Source of the DNA: an uncultured bacterium
GTDB lineage: Bacteria; Cyanobacteriota; Vampirovibrionia; Gastranaerophilales; Gastranaerophilaceae
Assembly (NCBI GenBank): GCA_947073645.1
Contig: CAMTMK010000019.1
Span: 1 to 34,680 of the forward strand
DNA length: 34,680 nt
Reading direction: 5' to 3'
Positions 8,116-15,827 of this stretch are shown here, piece after piece (positions within the stretch are counted from its first letter, which is position 1; every line of letters begins with the position of its first letter). The position numbers were made by a program, and so were the translations under genes. The notes under the pieces are model-generated. The model worked only from the letters and a program-made list of their open reading frames with translations, had not been told where the DNA came from and did no database searches.

Positions 8116-8634
8116 ATGCCGAAATTTTTACATCCGTTTGAAAAACCTGCTTATTTTGAGCAGGCTTTATTTTTATATATAAAATATTCAAAATTTTTGG
8201 ATGACGATTATGCGCAAAACGGTTTGCCGATTTACGACTATTTTTTGAACCTTATAAACAACACTTTGTTTTTTGTGATTGTCGAAGATGATTTGGTGAG
8301 TGGTTTTGTTTATCTTGACAATTTTAGGGGAAGTGATGAAAAACTGCACAGCGCCGAGCTTACAACTTGTTTTGATAAACGTTTTTGGGGCGGTTATACA
8401 AAAGTATGTGCGCGGATTTTTCTTGACCACTGTTTTGAAAAATATAGGTTTGAAAAGATTAAGGCGCTTGTTTATCCTGAAAATTTTCGGGTAAAAACTT
8501 TATTGAAATCAGTGGGCTTTGAAAAAGAAGCTTTGCTGAATGGTGAAACTTTAAGAAATAACAAATTGCAGGATATTGAAGTGTATTCTTGCAGAAAGGA
8601 AAAGCGGGTGCGTGAGCGCCTGACAGATAAATAA
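8116..8634 (+). CDS. Phage-encoded GNAT N-acetyltransferase
   Basis: 172 residues with a GNAT fold. Strand beta-4 ELTTCFDKRFWGG leads into the acetyl-CoA loop (RFWGGYTK, a variant of R/Q-x-x-G-x-G/A), then the long helix ending HCFEKYRFEKIKALV, and NFRVKTLLKSVGFEKE, the typical last motif of RimJ/RimL-like (Acetyltransf_3) enzymes. Acceptor unknown. GNAT genes recur next to terminase/portal genes in some podoviruses; whether the enzyme acts on a virion or host protein cannot be read from the sequence. Confidence 0.78.
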   Translation: MPKFLHPFEKPAYFEQALFLYIKYSKFLDDDYAQNGLPIYDYFLNLINNTLFFVIVEDDLVSGFVYLDNFRGSDEKLHSAELTTCFDKRFWGGYTKVCARIFLDHCFEKYRFEKIKALVYPENFRVKTLLKSVGFEKEALLNGETLRNNKLQDIEVYSCRKEKRVRERLTDK

Positions 8635-8668
8635 TAAGTCCGGCTAATGTCGGCAGAAAGGGTAAAAA

Positions 8669-10330
8669 ATGTTAATTGAAACAGAAGATTTAACACAAAA
8701 TTTATCAGATGTTGATGAAAAATTTTTGGTGAGTAGTATTGTTGAAAAATACGACAAATTTAATGATTCCAGAAACCAGCAGATTACTGACATAAAACTT
8801 ATCAGGGATGCAATTTATAACTCGGATGTGCCCAAAATTAACGGCTGGGACAGCAGAATAGAACTTCCTGATATTTATGAGCTGGCGCAGACTTTAAAAT
8901 CTCATATCAGTCAGAATTTATATTCACATCCTGATGCAATGTTTGATGTGTCTGGAACAACTCCGCAGACACAAAGTTTTGCAAACAGACAAAAAGCAAT
9001 GCTTGTTAATACTTTTGAACAGATGAATATTCAAAATGAGATTGAAAAAGTTATTGACGGAATTGTAGAAACCGGTGAGGCAACTCTTTTTGTCGGCTGG
9101 GAAACTAAAATTAAATCGGTAAGACGTGTAAAAACTCTTGAAGAACAAGAGTTATACCCTGATAATAACAACTTTATTCTTGATGAAAAAATGATTTATG
9201 ATAACGCAAAAATTAAACATATTAAATCAGAAGATTTTGTGTTTGATAAATTCAATCGTGAAAATTGGGATAAATGTGCAAAGATTTACAGAACATATTC
9301 GACAATTGATGAATTGTTCTCTGATAAATCAAATAACTTTTTAGATGATAGAAAATTGGAAGTTTTGAAAGGAGTGGTGGCAGGTAAAAAGTACAAAAAC
9401 AGTGATGGTAATGCTGTTGACGGCAATAAATTGGAAATTTTGGAGTTTTGGGGAGACATTGAACTTGCGGATGGGAAACTTTTAAAAAACCGTTTGATAG
9501 TAGTTGCCGGCAGACGAGAAATTATTCGTTGCGAAGCAAATCCGTTTGTAATTAATCCGTTTATTCATGCAAATATTATTGAATCTCCGCAGACAGGCAG
9601 AGGAATTTCTCCGCTTCGTGTTGCGTTGATTTTGAACAGTCTTGCATCAACGATTTTGAACAAACAAATTGATGCGCTTTCTTTGATGATGAATCCTCCT
9701 TATTTAGCACCAAAAGGTTGTTTTAAAGGGCAGCAGGATGTAAGACCGGGTAAAATCATTGAATATGATTCTGCATTAATGCCTACTGCCCCAATGCCTT
9801 TGAGCTTTGATAAAGCAATGGTTGGCTGGGATTTCTTGAATTACTTTAAATCAACAATCGAAAGTGCGACAGGAATTTTCAAAAATATGGCAGGAAATCT
9901 TCAATCTGCCGAACGTACCGCGACGGAATTAAATTACTCCGTAAGTGGTCAGGAAGCTCGTTTGAACATGATTTTGGATGCGATAAACAGAAAAATTATT
10001 GTTCCTATGGTTGAAAAAACCGCAGAAATTATTTCATACTTTAAACTTGGCAGAGAGTTAATCGGGGTTAATGACCATGGAAAAACTTGTTTCTTAGAAG
10101 TTGATGATGAGGTTAGAAATGCGAATTACGTTTATCGTTACGGTGACAGAAAAGCAACATTTGAGCGTAAACTTCGCTTAAAAGAATTGTTTGAAGTTGT
10201 ACGTTCATTCGCACAAGTTCCCGAAGTTGAGGAGCGTATTGATTGGCTTGAATGTTTCAAATTTGCACTTGAACAATACGGAATAGAAAATGCAAATAAT
10301 TTTTTGTTAGATGATAAAAAGGTGTCGTAA
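8669..10330 (+). CDS. Portal protein, P22-like
   Basis: 553 residues, shorter than P22 gp1 (725). The N-terminal region GWDSRIELPDIYELAQTLKS, the core block SPQTGRGISPLRVALILNSL, and the later TATELNYSVSGQEARLNMI are typical of podovirus portals. The dodecamer at the unique vertex is the DNA channel and docks the terminase and adaptor. AAAGGG precedes the ATG. The reading frame ends inside a terminator hairpin whose loop is the TAA stop codon. Confidence 0.8.
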   Translation: MLIETEDLTQNLSDVDEKFLVSSIVEKYDKFNDSRNQQITDIKLIRDAIYNSDVPKINGWDSRIELPDIYELAQTLKSHISQNLYSHPDAMFDVSGTTPQTQSFANRQKAMLVNTFEQMNIQNEIEKVIDGIVETGEATLFVGWETKIKSVRRVKTLEEQELYPDNNNFILDEKMIYDNAKIKHIKSEDFVFDKFNRENWDKCAKIYRTYSTIDELFSDKSNNFLDDRKLEVLKGVVAGKKYKNSDGNAVDGNKLEILEFWGDIELADGKLLKNRLIVVAGRREIIRCEANPFVINPFIHANIIESPQTGRGISPLRVALILNSLASTILNKQIDALSLMMNPPYLAPKGCFKGQQDVRPGKIIEYDSALMPTAPMPLSFDKAMVGWDFLNYFKSTIESATGIFKNMAGNLQSAERTATELNYSVSGQEARLNMILDAINRKIIVPMVEKTAEIISYFKLGRELIGVNDHGKTCFLEVDDEVRNANYVYRYGDRKATFERKLRLKELFEVVRSFAQVPEVEERIDWLECFKFALEQYGIENANNFLLDDKKVS

Positions 10331-10341
10331 CGACACCTTTT
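10317..10341 (+). terminator. Terminator hairpin with the portal stop codon as its loop
   Basis: Eleven-bp perfect stem AAAAGGTGTCG/CGACACCTTTT; the 3-base loop is the TAA stop codon of the portal gene. Only four T follow the stem, and a terminating ribosome would cover the hairpin, so read-through into the terminase gene is likely. Confidence 0.75.
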
Positions 10342-10391
10342 AGATTGCTAATGAAATAATAAAAATAAAAGAAATAAATTCATTTAATTTC

Positions 10392-10598
10392 ATGTGTAAA
10401 TTTATAGCAAAAAGGAAAATTTATGACAATGCGATAAGAGAACAATGGGGTAAAGTAGGTATTCCGAGTGAGCGGGATTTGCCTAAGGAAAGTAAAAAAT
10501 CGGTTTCAACAAAATCAAATGGTTCATCTAAAGATGGCGATTCATCAGTTGGTAAATGGGTAACGATTAATGGAAATCACGTTTTGATTAAAGACTGA
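10392..10598 (+). CDS. Small phage protein with C-terminal WVTINGNHV motif
   Basis: 68 residues: a basic N-terminus, a Ser/Lys/Gly linker, and the ending GKWVTINGNHVLIKD. That ending belongs to a short motif that recurs at the C-termini of phage minor head and other virion-associated proteins; its role is not established. The ATG at 10392 has no Shine-Dalgarno. A good one (AAAGGA) serves an ATG at 10423 in another frame that stops after four codons, so the 5' end may be frameshifted or mis-called. It stops 25 bases before the large terminase start. Confidence 0.55.
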   Translation: MCKFIAKRKIYDNAIREQWGKVGIPSERDLPKESKKSVSTKSNGSSKDGDSSVGKWVTINGNHVLIKD

Positions 10599-10623
10599 TT
10601 TAATGAAAAGTAGACGGGGGATT

Positions 10624-11913
10624 ATGTTATATAAATTATTAAAAGCTCAGCGGGAGTTTTTGGAAATTCCGCATAATTACAGCTTGGATGTAGCGGTTTA
10701 TCAAGGGGGATATGGTTCGGGAAAAACTTTTTCAGGTTCTCTTTTGGGTATTTTGCTTGCGGTAAAATTTCCAGGTGTGCGCGGGCTAGTCGGTGCACAG
10801 ACTTATACGCTTGTTAGAGACACTACCCTGCAAACCTATTTTGAACACCTTGAAAATTTCGGTTTTGTGGAAGGTGTTGATTATGATTGGTCATCATCTT
10901 TGCAAAAATTAACTTTTAAAAACGGTTCGGAAATCCTTTTCAGGCATTTTGACGAACCTAACAAATTAAAATCTTTAAACTTAGGGTTTGTGGAGATTGA
11001 AGAAATGTCCGATGTACCTTATGATACCTTTAAAGTTCTTTTAAGCCGTATGCGTCAGCGTATTAAAAAAGATTGGAAAGGTTTCAGGCACAGAATATTC
11101 GGTCACACAAATCCTGAAATGCAAAGAGGTTGGGTTTATAAAACTTTTGTTGAAAATTCTGCGCCGAATTATAGACTTATTTCAGCTCCGACTACTCAAA
11201 ATATTTATCTGCCTGAAGGTTTTTGCAATGAACTTAAAAAGATTTATGATGAGCAATATTACAACATTTTTGTACTTGCCAAGAACGGTGAATATAATAA
11301 CGGTCTTGTGATAAAAGATTTTACTGATGAAAACGTAAAAGATATTGCTTATCAGCCGGAAATGGATTTGCATATTTCATGCGATTTTAACGTTGATCCG
11401 ATGTGCTGGGTTTTTGCTCATAAAACAGATGATAAGGTGTTTTATTTTGATGAAATTGCAATGGAAAATACTACGACTGCAAAAGCATGTGATGAATTTT
11501 TGCGCCGTTATCCCGCTCATAAGGGAAGAGTAATCGTAAATGGCGATGCATCAGGTGATAACAGAAGTTGTACTAGCGAGTATACAAATTACGTAATTAT
11601 TAAGAAAAAACTTCTCCAATACGGTTATGATGCAGAAATTCAGATTAAAGCTTTCAATCCGCCTATCAAAAACAGGATTATGGCGTTCAATTCAAAGGTT
11701 CGTTCTGCTGATGGCGAAATATGTCTTTTTATCGATAAAAAATGTGAAAAGCTTCTTTATAATATTTATAATCTTAAATATAAAGAGGGTTCATCAAAGA
11801 TTGATATTCCGACCTATAGTCAAATTAAGCAGTCTAAGGAATTGAAATTTCTCTCACATCCTATGGATGCAGCATCTTATCTTGTAGATTTTTATTGGCC
11901 TATTACATTGTAG
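10624..11913 (+). CDS. Terminase large subunit
   Basis: 429 residues from this start. ATPase domain: Walker A GGYGSGKT (28-35), Walker B GFVEIEE (121-127) with catalytic Glu. RNase H-like nuclease domain: CDFNVDP (D254), NGDASGD (D308) and HPMDAASYL (D415) supply the metal-binding Asp residues. It pumps DNA into the prohead through the portal and cuts the concatemer. An ATG 21 bases earlier (10603) has no ribosome site, whereas GGGGGA lies right before 10624, so I prefer the shorter form. Unusually it follows the portal gene rather than preceding it. Confidence 0.93.
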   Translation: MLYKLLKAQREFLEIPHNYSLDVAVYQGGYGSGKTFSGSLLGILLAVKFPGVRGLVGAQTYTLVRDTTLQTYFEHLENFGFVEGVDYDWSSSLQKLTFKNGSEILFRHFDEPNKLKSLNLGFVEIEEMSDVPYDTFKVLLSRMRQRIKKDWKGFRHRIFGHTNPEMQRGWVYKTFVENSAPNYRLISAPTTQNIYLPEGFCNELKKIYDEQYYNIFVLAKNGEYNNGLVIKDFTDENVKDIAYQPEMDLHISCDFNVDPMCWVFAHKTDDKVFYFDEIAMENTTTAKACDEFLRRYPAHKGRVIVNGDASGDNRSCTSEYTNYVIIKKKLLQYGYDAEIQIKAFNPPIKNRIMAFNSKVRSADGEICLFIDKKCEKLLYNIYNLKYKEGSSKIDIPTYSQIKQSKELKFLSHPMDAASYLVDFYWPITL

Positions 11914-11923
11914 AGGATTTGTT

Positions 11924-12154
11924 ATGGAACATTTTATTGAATATTCTCCAATTATTGTTGTGGTATTAATGTTTTTTATTCAGCAAAGAATATTTGTAAC
12001 ACCAGAACAATTGGAGAAAAAACATAGAGAAATTATTGATGAAATTGAAGAAAAATTTGTATCAATGAATAGTTTTATAGATTTGAAAGAACAGTTTAGT
12101 GAAGTTAAGGACAAAATTGATAAAATTTATGATCTTCTGATTGATTTGAAATAA
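11924..12154 (+). CDS. Small membrane protein with coiled coil, holin/DUF2730-like topology
   Basis: 76 residues: one N-terminal transmembrane helix (PIIVVVLMFFIQQ, about residues 9-21) followed by a charged heptad-rich helix to the end. This order is seen in DUF2730-like phage proteins and in some holin or spanin-like lysis accessories. GAGGA precedes the ATG; 10 bases separate it from the terminase stop. It is the last prophage-like gene before the chromosomal section. A lysis role is inference; the endolysin is at the other end of the cluster. Confidence 0.6.
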   Translation: MEHFIEYSPIIVVVLMFFIQQRIFVTPEQLEKKHREIIDEIEEKFVSMNSFIDLKEQFSEVKDKIDKIYDLLIDLK

Positions 12155-12188
12155 TGTTAATAATTGTTACAAAAATCTCATATTTTTT

Positions 12189-12216
12189 TAAAGTTTCATG
12201 CAAAAAGTGCCGATAA
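12189..12216 (+). promoter_or_regulatory. Sigma-28 (FliA)-type promoter
   Basis: TAAAGTTT (12189-12196), 12-base spacer, GCCGATAA (12209-12216). Both blocks match the enterobacterial FliA consensus (TAAAGTTT-N11-GCCGATAA) at all 16 positions; only the spacer is one base longer. It lies 41 bases before the ATG of the 566-residue protein. Confidence 0.7.
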
Positions 12217-12257
12217 AACGAGTAATAGGTTACTAAGTTAAATCAGAAAGGAAAATC

Positions 12258-13958
12258 ATGGGACTGGCGGCTTCACAAGCAAGATTTCTAGCCATAACAT
12301 CAAGAAAGATGAACTGTGAATTCCAATCTATGCAGATTGCACAGCAAAAACTTTCTGTTACCCGTGATTTGCAAAAAGCAGCACAGGATTATCAGACTAA
12401 TCTTACCGCTACTAAACTTGTATGGGAAGATATGGATGGTAATACTTATGATGTAACATATGATATGATGATGACTCCTACTGCAATTAACCAGTATGAT
12501 CCATATTTAATTACTGATACTCAAGGCAAAATAGTATTAACTGACAGTATGTATAATGCAGCAGTTGCAGCAGGTATAATTGAAGCAAGTACTGGTAATC
12601 CTACCGGAGTATCCGGACTTATGAGTAAAGGCATGGGTACTACTTCAACAACAGACGGTACAAGAGATGCATTCTTATATCAATTAGGTATTGTTAATCA
12701 AGTTGACGGTTCAACAGTAGCAGCTATTCAGGAGCTTGGACAATATGGTTATAGTAAAGCCGGTATTGGTGGTGATATTCAAGATAAATCTATAGCAAAT
12801 GCTTTGTCTAGTACTGCGTTTATTAACTATTTAGGTAAAACATATAAAGAAGCAGGTGTAGAACCTCCAATGAAAGAAGATGGTTCAGGTAAGGTTGATA
12901 AAAATACTTCAATTTATGGTATAAATTTAGTTGATGCTTTGGGAAGCGGTTACAACTGGGTATCTGATTCTAATTTGAACGAGAAAGATGGTGGAAGTGT
13001 AAAACCAAATCAGATTGTTGTTACTAAAAATGGTCAGGCATTATCTGCAGCTAGTGTTGCCGGTTTAACTCTTGGTGATATTCTTACGGGTAATTATGAA
13101 TTATCATACAGGGGTAATGACTTTGCACAAACTGTAGTTCAACAAGTGTTGAGCAAAATGGCCGAAACTCTTGGTATGGGGTATACAGGTTCTGATCCTA
13201 AAGGCTTGAATGTTGATAATGAATCTTATGATGCATTGACACAAGCTTTTGATTTTACTTTTGCTCAGTATAGTGCAACTTCATCTGCAACAACTAATAA
13301 TACAAATGTGGTAGATAAATTGAGTACTCAAGCTAGGGGGCAAAATAATATTATTACAGGTAATGATAATAAAAGTTCGGTCAGTTTGACAAATATGTTA
13401 AAATCATATTTAACAAATTTTGCTATAGCTATAGATGGTTTTGATACTGCATTTCATATTAACAATACATCTTCAAAAGAGAGTGTTTATGCAACTGATG
13501 ACTTAAATTATTATTTCTTATTAGCTAATGACGGTGCTCAAACAGAACAATCAATGTTGAAAGCAGATTTTTATAATATGTTATATAACCAAATTTGTAT
13601 GAACGGTGCTTGTTCTGATGCAACTAAGCGAGATTTAGTGACTGATAAAGAATATTTAGCACACGCTTTGAAAAATGGTCAGTTATTTATTTCATCATTA
13701 AATAATGATGGTTATTTCTATCAAGGACCATATACTCTTAACGGACATGTCGGAGAAGTCCCAGATGAAGCTGCTATTACGCAGGCTGAACTTGAGTATA
13801 ATGTTACAAAAAGCAAATTAAATTATAAAGAACAAACGCTTGAACTGGATATGAAAAATCTTGATATGGAAATTTCAGCACTTACTACAGAGTATGATAC
13901 GGTTAAAAACCTTATAAGTAAAGGTGTTGAAAAAGTGTTTACGATGTTTAGTAATTAA
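12258..13958 (+). CDS. Filament/secreted-protein-like protein with helical ends, MGLAASQAR family
   Basis: 566 residues, no signal peptide, no recognised domain. The N-terminal ~55 residues form a polar helix opening MGLAASQARFLAITSRK; the last ~60 residues are another long helix with heptads (AELEYNVTKSKLNYKEQ onward, ending KGVEKVFTMFSN). Between them lies a Gly/Asn/Thr-rich, variable-looking middle with DG repeats. Conserved helical ends and a variable centre are the layout of flagellin, hook-associated and type III secreted filament proteins, and the upstream promoter is of the flagellar sigma-28 type. I recall similar ASQAR starts in uncharacterised proteins of gut bacteria, without a known function. 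AGAAAGGAAAA gives a strong ribosome site. A secreted or filament-forming role is inference; it does not look like a phage gene. Confidence 0.75.
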   Translation: MGLAASQARFLAITSRKMNCEFQSMQIAQQKLSVTRDLQKAAQDYQTNLTATKLVWEDMDGNTYDVTYDMMMTPTAINQYDPYLITDTQGKIVLTDSMYNAAVAAGIIEASTGNPTGVSGLMSKGMGTTSTTDGTRDAFLYQLGIVNQVDGSTVAAIQELGQYGYSKAGIGGDIQDKSIANALSSTAFINYLGKTYKEAGVEPPMKEDGSGKVDKNTSIYGINLVDALGSGYNWVSDSNLNEKDGGSVKPNQIVVTKNGQALSAASVAGLTLGDILTGNYELSYRGNDFAQTVVQQVLSKMAETLGMGYTGSDPKGLNVDNESYDALTQAFDFTFAQYSATSSATTNNTNVVDKLSTQARGQNNIITGNDNKSSVSLTNMLKSYLTNFAIAIDGFDTAFHINNTSSKESVYATDDLNYYFLLANDGAQTEQSMLKADFYNMLYNQICMNGACSDATKRDLVTDKEYLAHALKNGQLFISSLNNDGYFYQGPYTLNGHVGEVPDEAAITQAELEYNVTKSKLNYKEQTLELDMKNLDMEISALTTEYDTVKNLISKGVEKVFTMFSN

Positions 13959-13977
13959 GATATTTAATTTTCTTAAC

Positions 13978-14001
13978 TAATCACTTGATTAACCTTTGTT
14001 T
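13978..14001 (+). terminator. Weak terminator-like hairpin
   Basis: Six-bp stem TAATCA/TGATTA with a 2-base loop, then a T-rich run interrupted by G. Marginal stability. Confidence 0.3.
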
Positions 14002-14009
14002 TTGTGTTT

Positions 14010-14123
14010 TTATAAGTTTGGAATGGGGCAATTCCTCTTAGCCTTGTTCAAGGGCTTGCCAAATACGGCGCGGCTGCAGTGTATGACAGGCTCGATGGTT
14101 ACATAAAAATAAGGGAAAACAAA
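14010..14123 (+). promoter_or_regulatory. Structured GC-richer leader upstream of rpsP
   Basis: This block has clearly more G+C than its surroundings. It can fold into consecutive hairpins: GGAAT/ATTCC (14020-14035 region), AGCCTTG with CAAGGGCT (one bulge, 14040-14057), and GCC/GGC further on. One frame (ATG 14023 to TAA 14106) encodes a 27-residue peptide ending 17 bases before rpsP; another is open into rpsP itself. It may be an autoregulatory leader or a gene remnant. Confidence 0.3.
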
Positions 14124-14486
14124 ATGTTAAAAATCAGATTAAAAAGATTAGGTGCTAAAAAAGCTCCTACATACAGAATTATCGTTATTAATTCAACAAC
14201 AAAACGTGAAGGCAGACCGGTTCAAGAATTGGGTCACTATAATCCAAAAACTAAAGTTATGAAATTAGACTTGGCAGCAGCTCAAGATTGGATTAAAAAA
14301 GGTGCTCAGCCTACTGAAACTGTTGCATACTTGATTAAAAACTGCAACGAAGACGGTACTTTGAACTATGTTAAAAAAGAAACAGTAAAACTTTCTAAAA
14401 AAGCACAAGCTAAAAAAGAAGCTGAAGAAAAAGCTGCTGCTGAAGCAGCTGCGGCAGCGGCAGAAGAAGCACCGGCTGAAGCGTAA
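14124..14486 (+). CDS. rpsP: 30S ribosomal protein S16
   Basis: 120 residues. [19 protein letters not shown], then [14 protein letters not shown] and [20 protein letters not shown], are the S16 signature order. S16 binds 16S rRNA in the body of the small subunit and is needed for assembly. The body is of usual length; beyond it, from about residue 95, there is a Lys then Ala/Glu-rich tail (poly-Ala with acidic residues), which is a low-complexity extension. The start at 14124 has AAGGGA upstream; the frame could be extended to a GTG at 14079 but without a ribosome site. It is followed by a strong terminator. The usual neighbours (rimM, trmD, ffh) are absent here. Confidence 0.96.
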   Translation: MLKIRLKRLGAKKAPTYRIIVINSTTKREGRPVQELGHYNPKTKVMKLDLAAAQDWIKKGAQPTETVAYLIKNCNEDGTLNYVKKETVKLSKKAQAKKEAEEKAAAEAAAAAAEEAPAEA

Positions 14487-14501
14487 GAAATTATTTCACA
14501 T

Positions 14502-14537
14502 AAAAAAGAAGTCGTTTTAAAAACGACTTCTTTTTTT
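14502..14537. terminator. Bidirectional terminator between rpsP and the convergent hypothetical gene
   Basis: Stem GAAGTCGTT/AACGACTTC with a small A/T loop, flanked by six A on one side and seven T on the other, so it works on both strands. Confidence 0.93.
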
Positions 14538-14538
14538 A

Positions 14539-15018
14539 TTAATCATTATATTTACTTATTTCAACAAAATAATTTTCTAATGCCAAGTAGCCTTTGTAAA
14601 GTTCGTTTGATATGCTTGCATAGCTTGTAGCTACAATAAATTTTAATTCTTTGGTTCTGATTTCTAATATTGCGTCAGAATCAGCTTTTAATTTTTCGTC
14701 TGCGGAAACTGCCCATTTCTGTAATAATTCTAATTCTTCATACATTTGTTTTACTGTTGTAAATTCAAGTGTATTGAAATCATATTTTGCCAGAAGTGCC
14801 TGTTCAGCTTTTGTAATTCTTGCCATAACAGCTTGAAATTTAAAAACTCGTTTTATAATAACATAGTTATCAGCCATTTTTCTGTGTGAATATGGAATTA
14901 TATTTTTAGCTAAGAGTGCTGCGTATGAACGTGATGTGAATACTTCATCTTCACGTGAAAAAGCACTTCTTGAAGTCAAGTCAAAATTTGATTTCTTTTC
15001 TATTAAATCTTCCGGCAT
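14539..15018 (-). CDS. Hypothetical helical protein
   Basis: 159 residues, all-helical prediction, no membrane segment and no recognised motif. Distinct blocks: a polar N-terminus with TSRSAFSREDEVFTSRSY, a basic RKMADNYVIIKRVFKF segment, then long amphipathic helices, with a conserved-looking tail LYKGYLALENYFVEI. GGGGG lies 6 bases before the ATG. It stands alone between two terminators, convergent with rpsP. Confidence 0.7.
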   Translation of the reverse strand: MPEDLIEKKSNFDLTSRSAFSREDEVFTSRSYAALLAKNIIPYSHRKMADNYVIIKRVFKFQAVMARITKAEQALLAKYDFNTLEFTTVKQMYEELELLQKWAVSADEKLKADSDAILEIRTKELKFIVATSYASISNELYKGYLALENYFVEISKYND

Positions 15019-15100
15019 TTCTACCCCCTATTAATATAATCATATGAAAAGCAAAGTTGATTGTCATGGTATGAAGTCAAGATTTTTACATGATTTAACA

Positions 15101-15132
15101 AAAAAGAAACCGATTAAAAATCGATTTCTTTT
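15101..15132 (-). terminator. Terminator after speD
   Basis: On the minus strand AAAGAAATCGATT pairs with AATCGGTTTCTTT (one G-U), followed by six T. It lies about 40 bases after the speD stop. Confidence 0.8.
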
Positions 15133-15170
15133 AAATATATTCACAACCTAATGTAGCTACGTGCGTAGTA

Positions 15171-15626
15171 CTAATCAGCTAATTGCTGCATAATTTCAAA
15201 AGGTTTTTCTGCAACTTTCATTGTTTCTTCGTCGATTATACCTCTTTTTAATTCAGTGAAAGTAGCTTTTTTAGAGTTAAATTTTCTTTTCAAAAATTCG
15301 TAAGATACTTTCGGGTCGCATTTGTCACCGCAAGTAAATAAGTCAACTGCTGCATAACCCAACTCAGGCCAAGTGTGAATAGCTAAATGGCTTTCTGAAA
15401 TAATTACAACGCCTGAAACGCCGTATGGGTTAAACATGTGGAAACATTTTTGGACAATAGTCGCACCACATTCAAGGGCGGCATCCACCATGTACTTTTC
15501 TACTTTATCTAAACTGTTCAATGTGTTCGGATCACATTCAAAAAATTCTGCTAAAACGTGTTGTCCTAAGTGGATTTCTTTTTTGCCGTTTTCTTGAAAC
15601 GCTGTGAAAGGTGATGTTATTGCCAA
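15171..15626 (-). CDS. speD: S-adenosylmethionine decarboxylase proenzyme (class 1B)
   Basis: 151 residues. SESHLAIHTWPE carries the autocleavage site: the chain is cut before S78, which becomes the pyruvoyl group; H83 (processing) and C99 of LFTCGD (proton donor) are in place. It produces decarboxylated AdoMet for spermidine synthesis. The length is a little above the usual 120-135 because of a C-terminal extension. The start is a TTG at 15626: AGGAGG (15635-15640) lies 8 bases upstream, the ideal distance, whereas the ATG between them is only 3 bases away and opens a four-codon dead end. No speE is in view. Confidence 0.95.
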   Translation of the reverse strand: MAITSPFTAFQENGKKEIHLGQHVLAEFFECDPNTLNSLDKVEKYMVDAALECGATIVQKCFHMFNPYGVSGVVIISESHLAIHTWPELGYAAVDLFTCGDKCDPKVSYEFLKRKFNSKKATFTELKRGIIDEETMKVAEKPFEIMQQLAD

Positions 15627-15827
15627 TTCATGTGCCTCCTATAAATGTATATTTTTTACTACTACTGCTTTCGCAATTAACATATTACAATAAAAATCAG
15701 AAAATTTGTATTTTTTACACTTTAAATTTATTTTTTTACAAATCTTATCAAATTAATATGCCCGAAAGTAAGAAATATTGTATTATTCAAACGGGTAATT
15801 TTATTTAATATTTTTTAACATAAAGTG

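Noticed and set aside
12155-12257. Prophage right attachment site
   Set aside because: No tRNA, integrase or recognisable direct repeat; the left end is outside the window, so no att pair can be compared.
15624-15633. ATG before speD as a start codon
   Set aside because: It is out of frame, stops after four codons, and lies only 3 bases from AGGAGG; SpeD fits the TTG.
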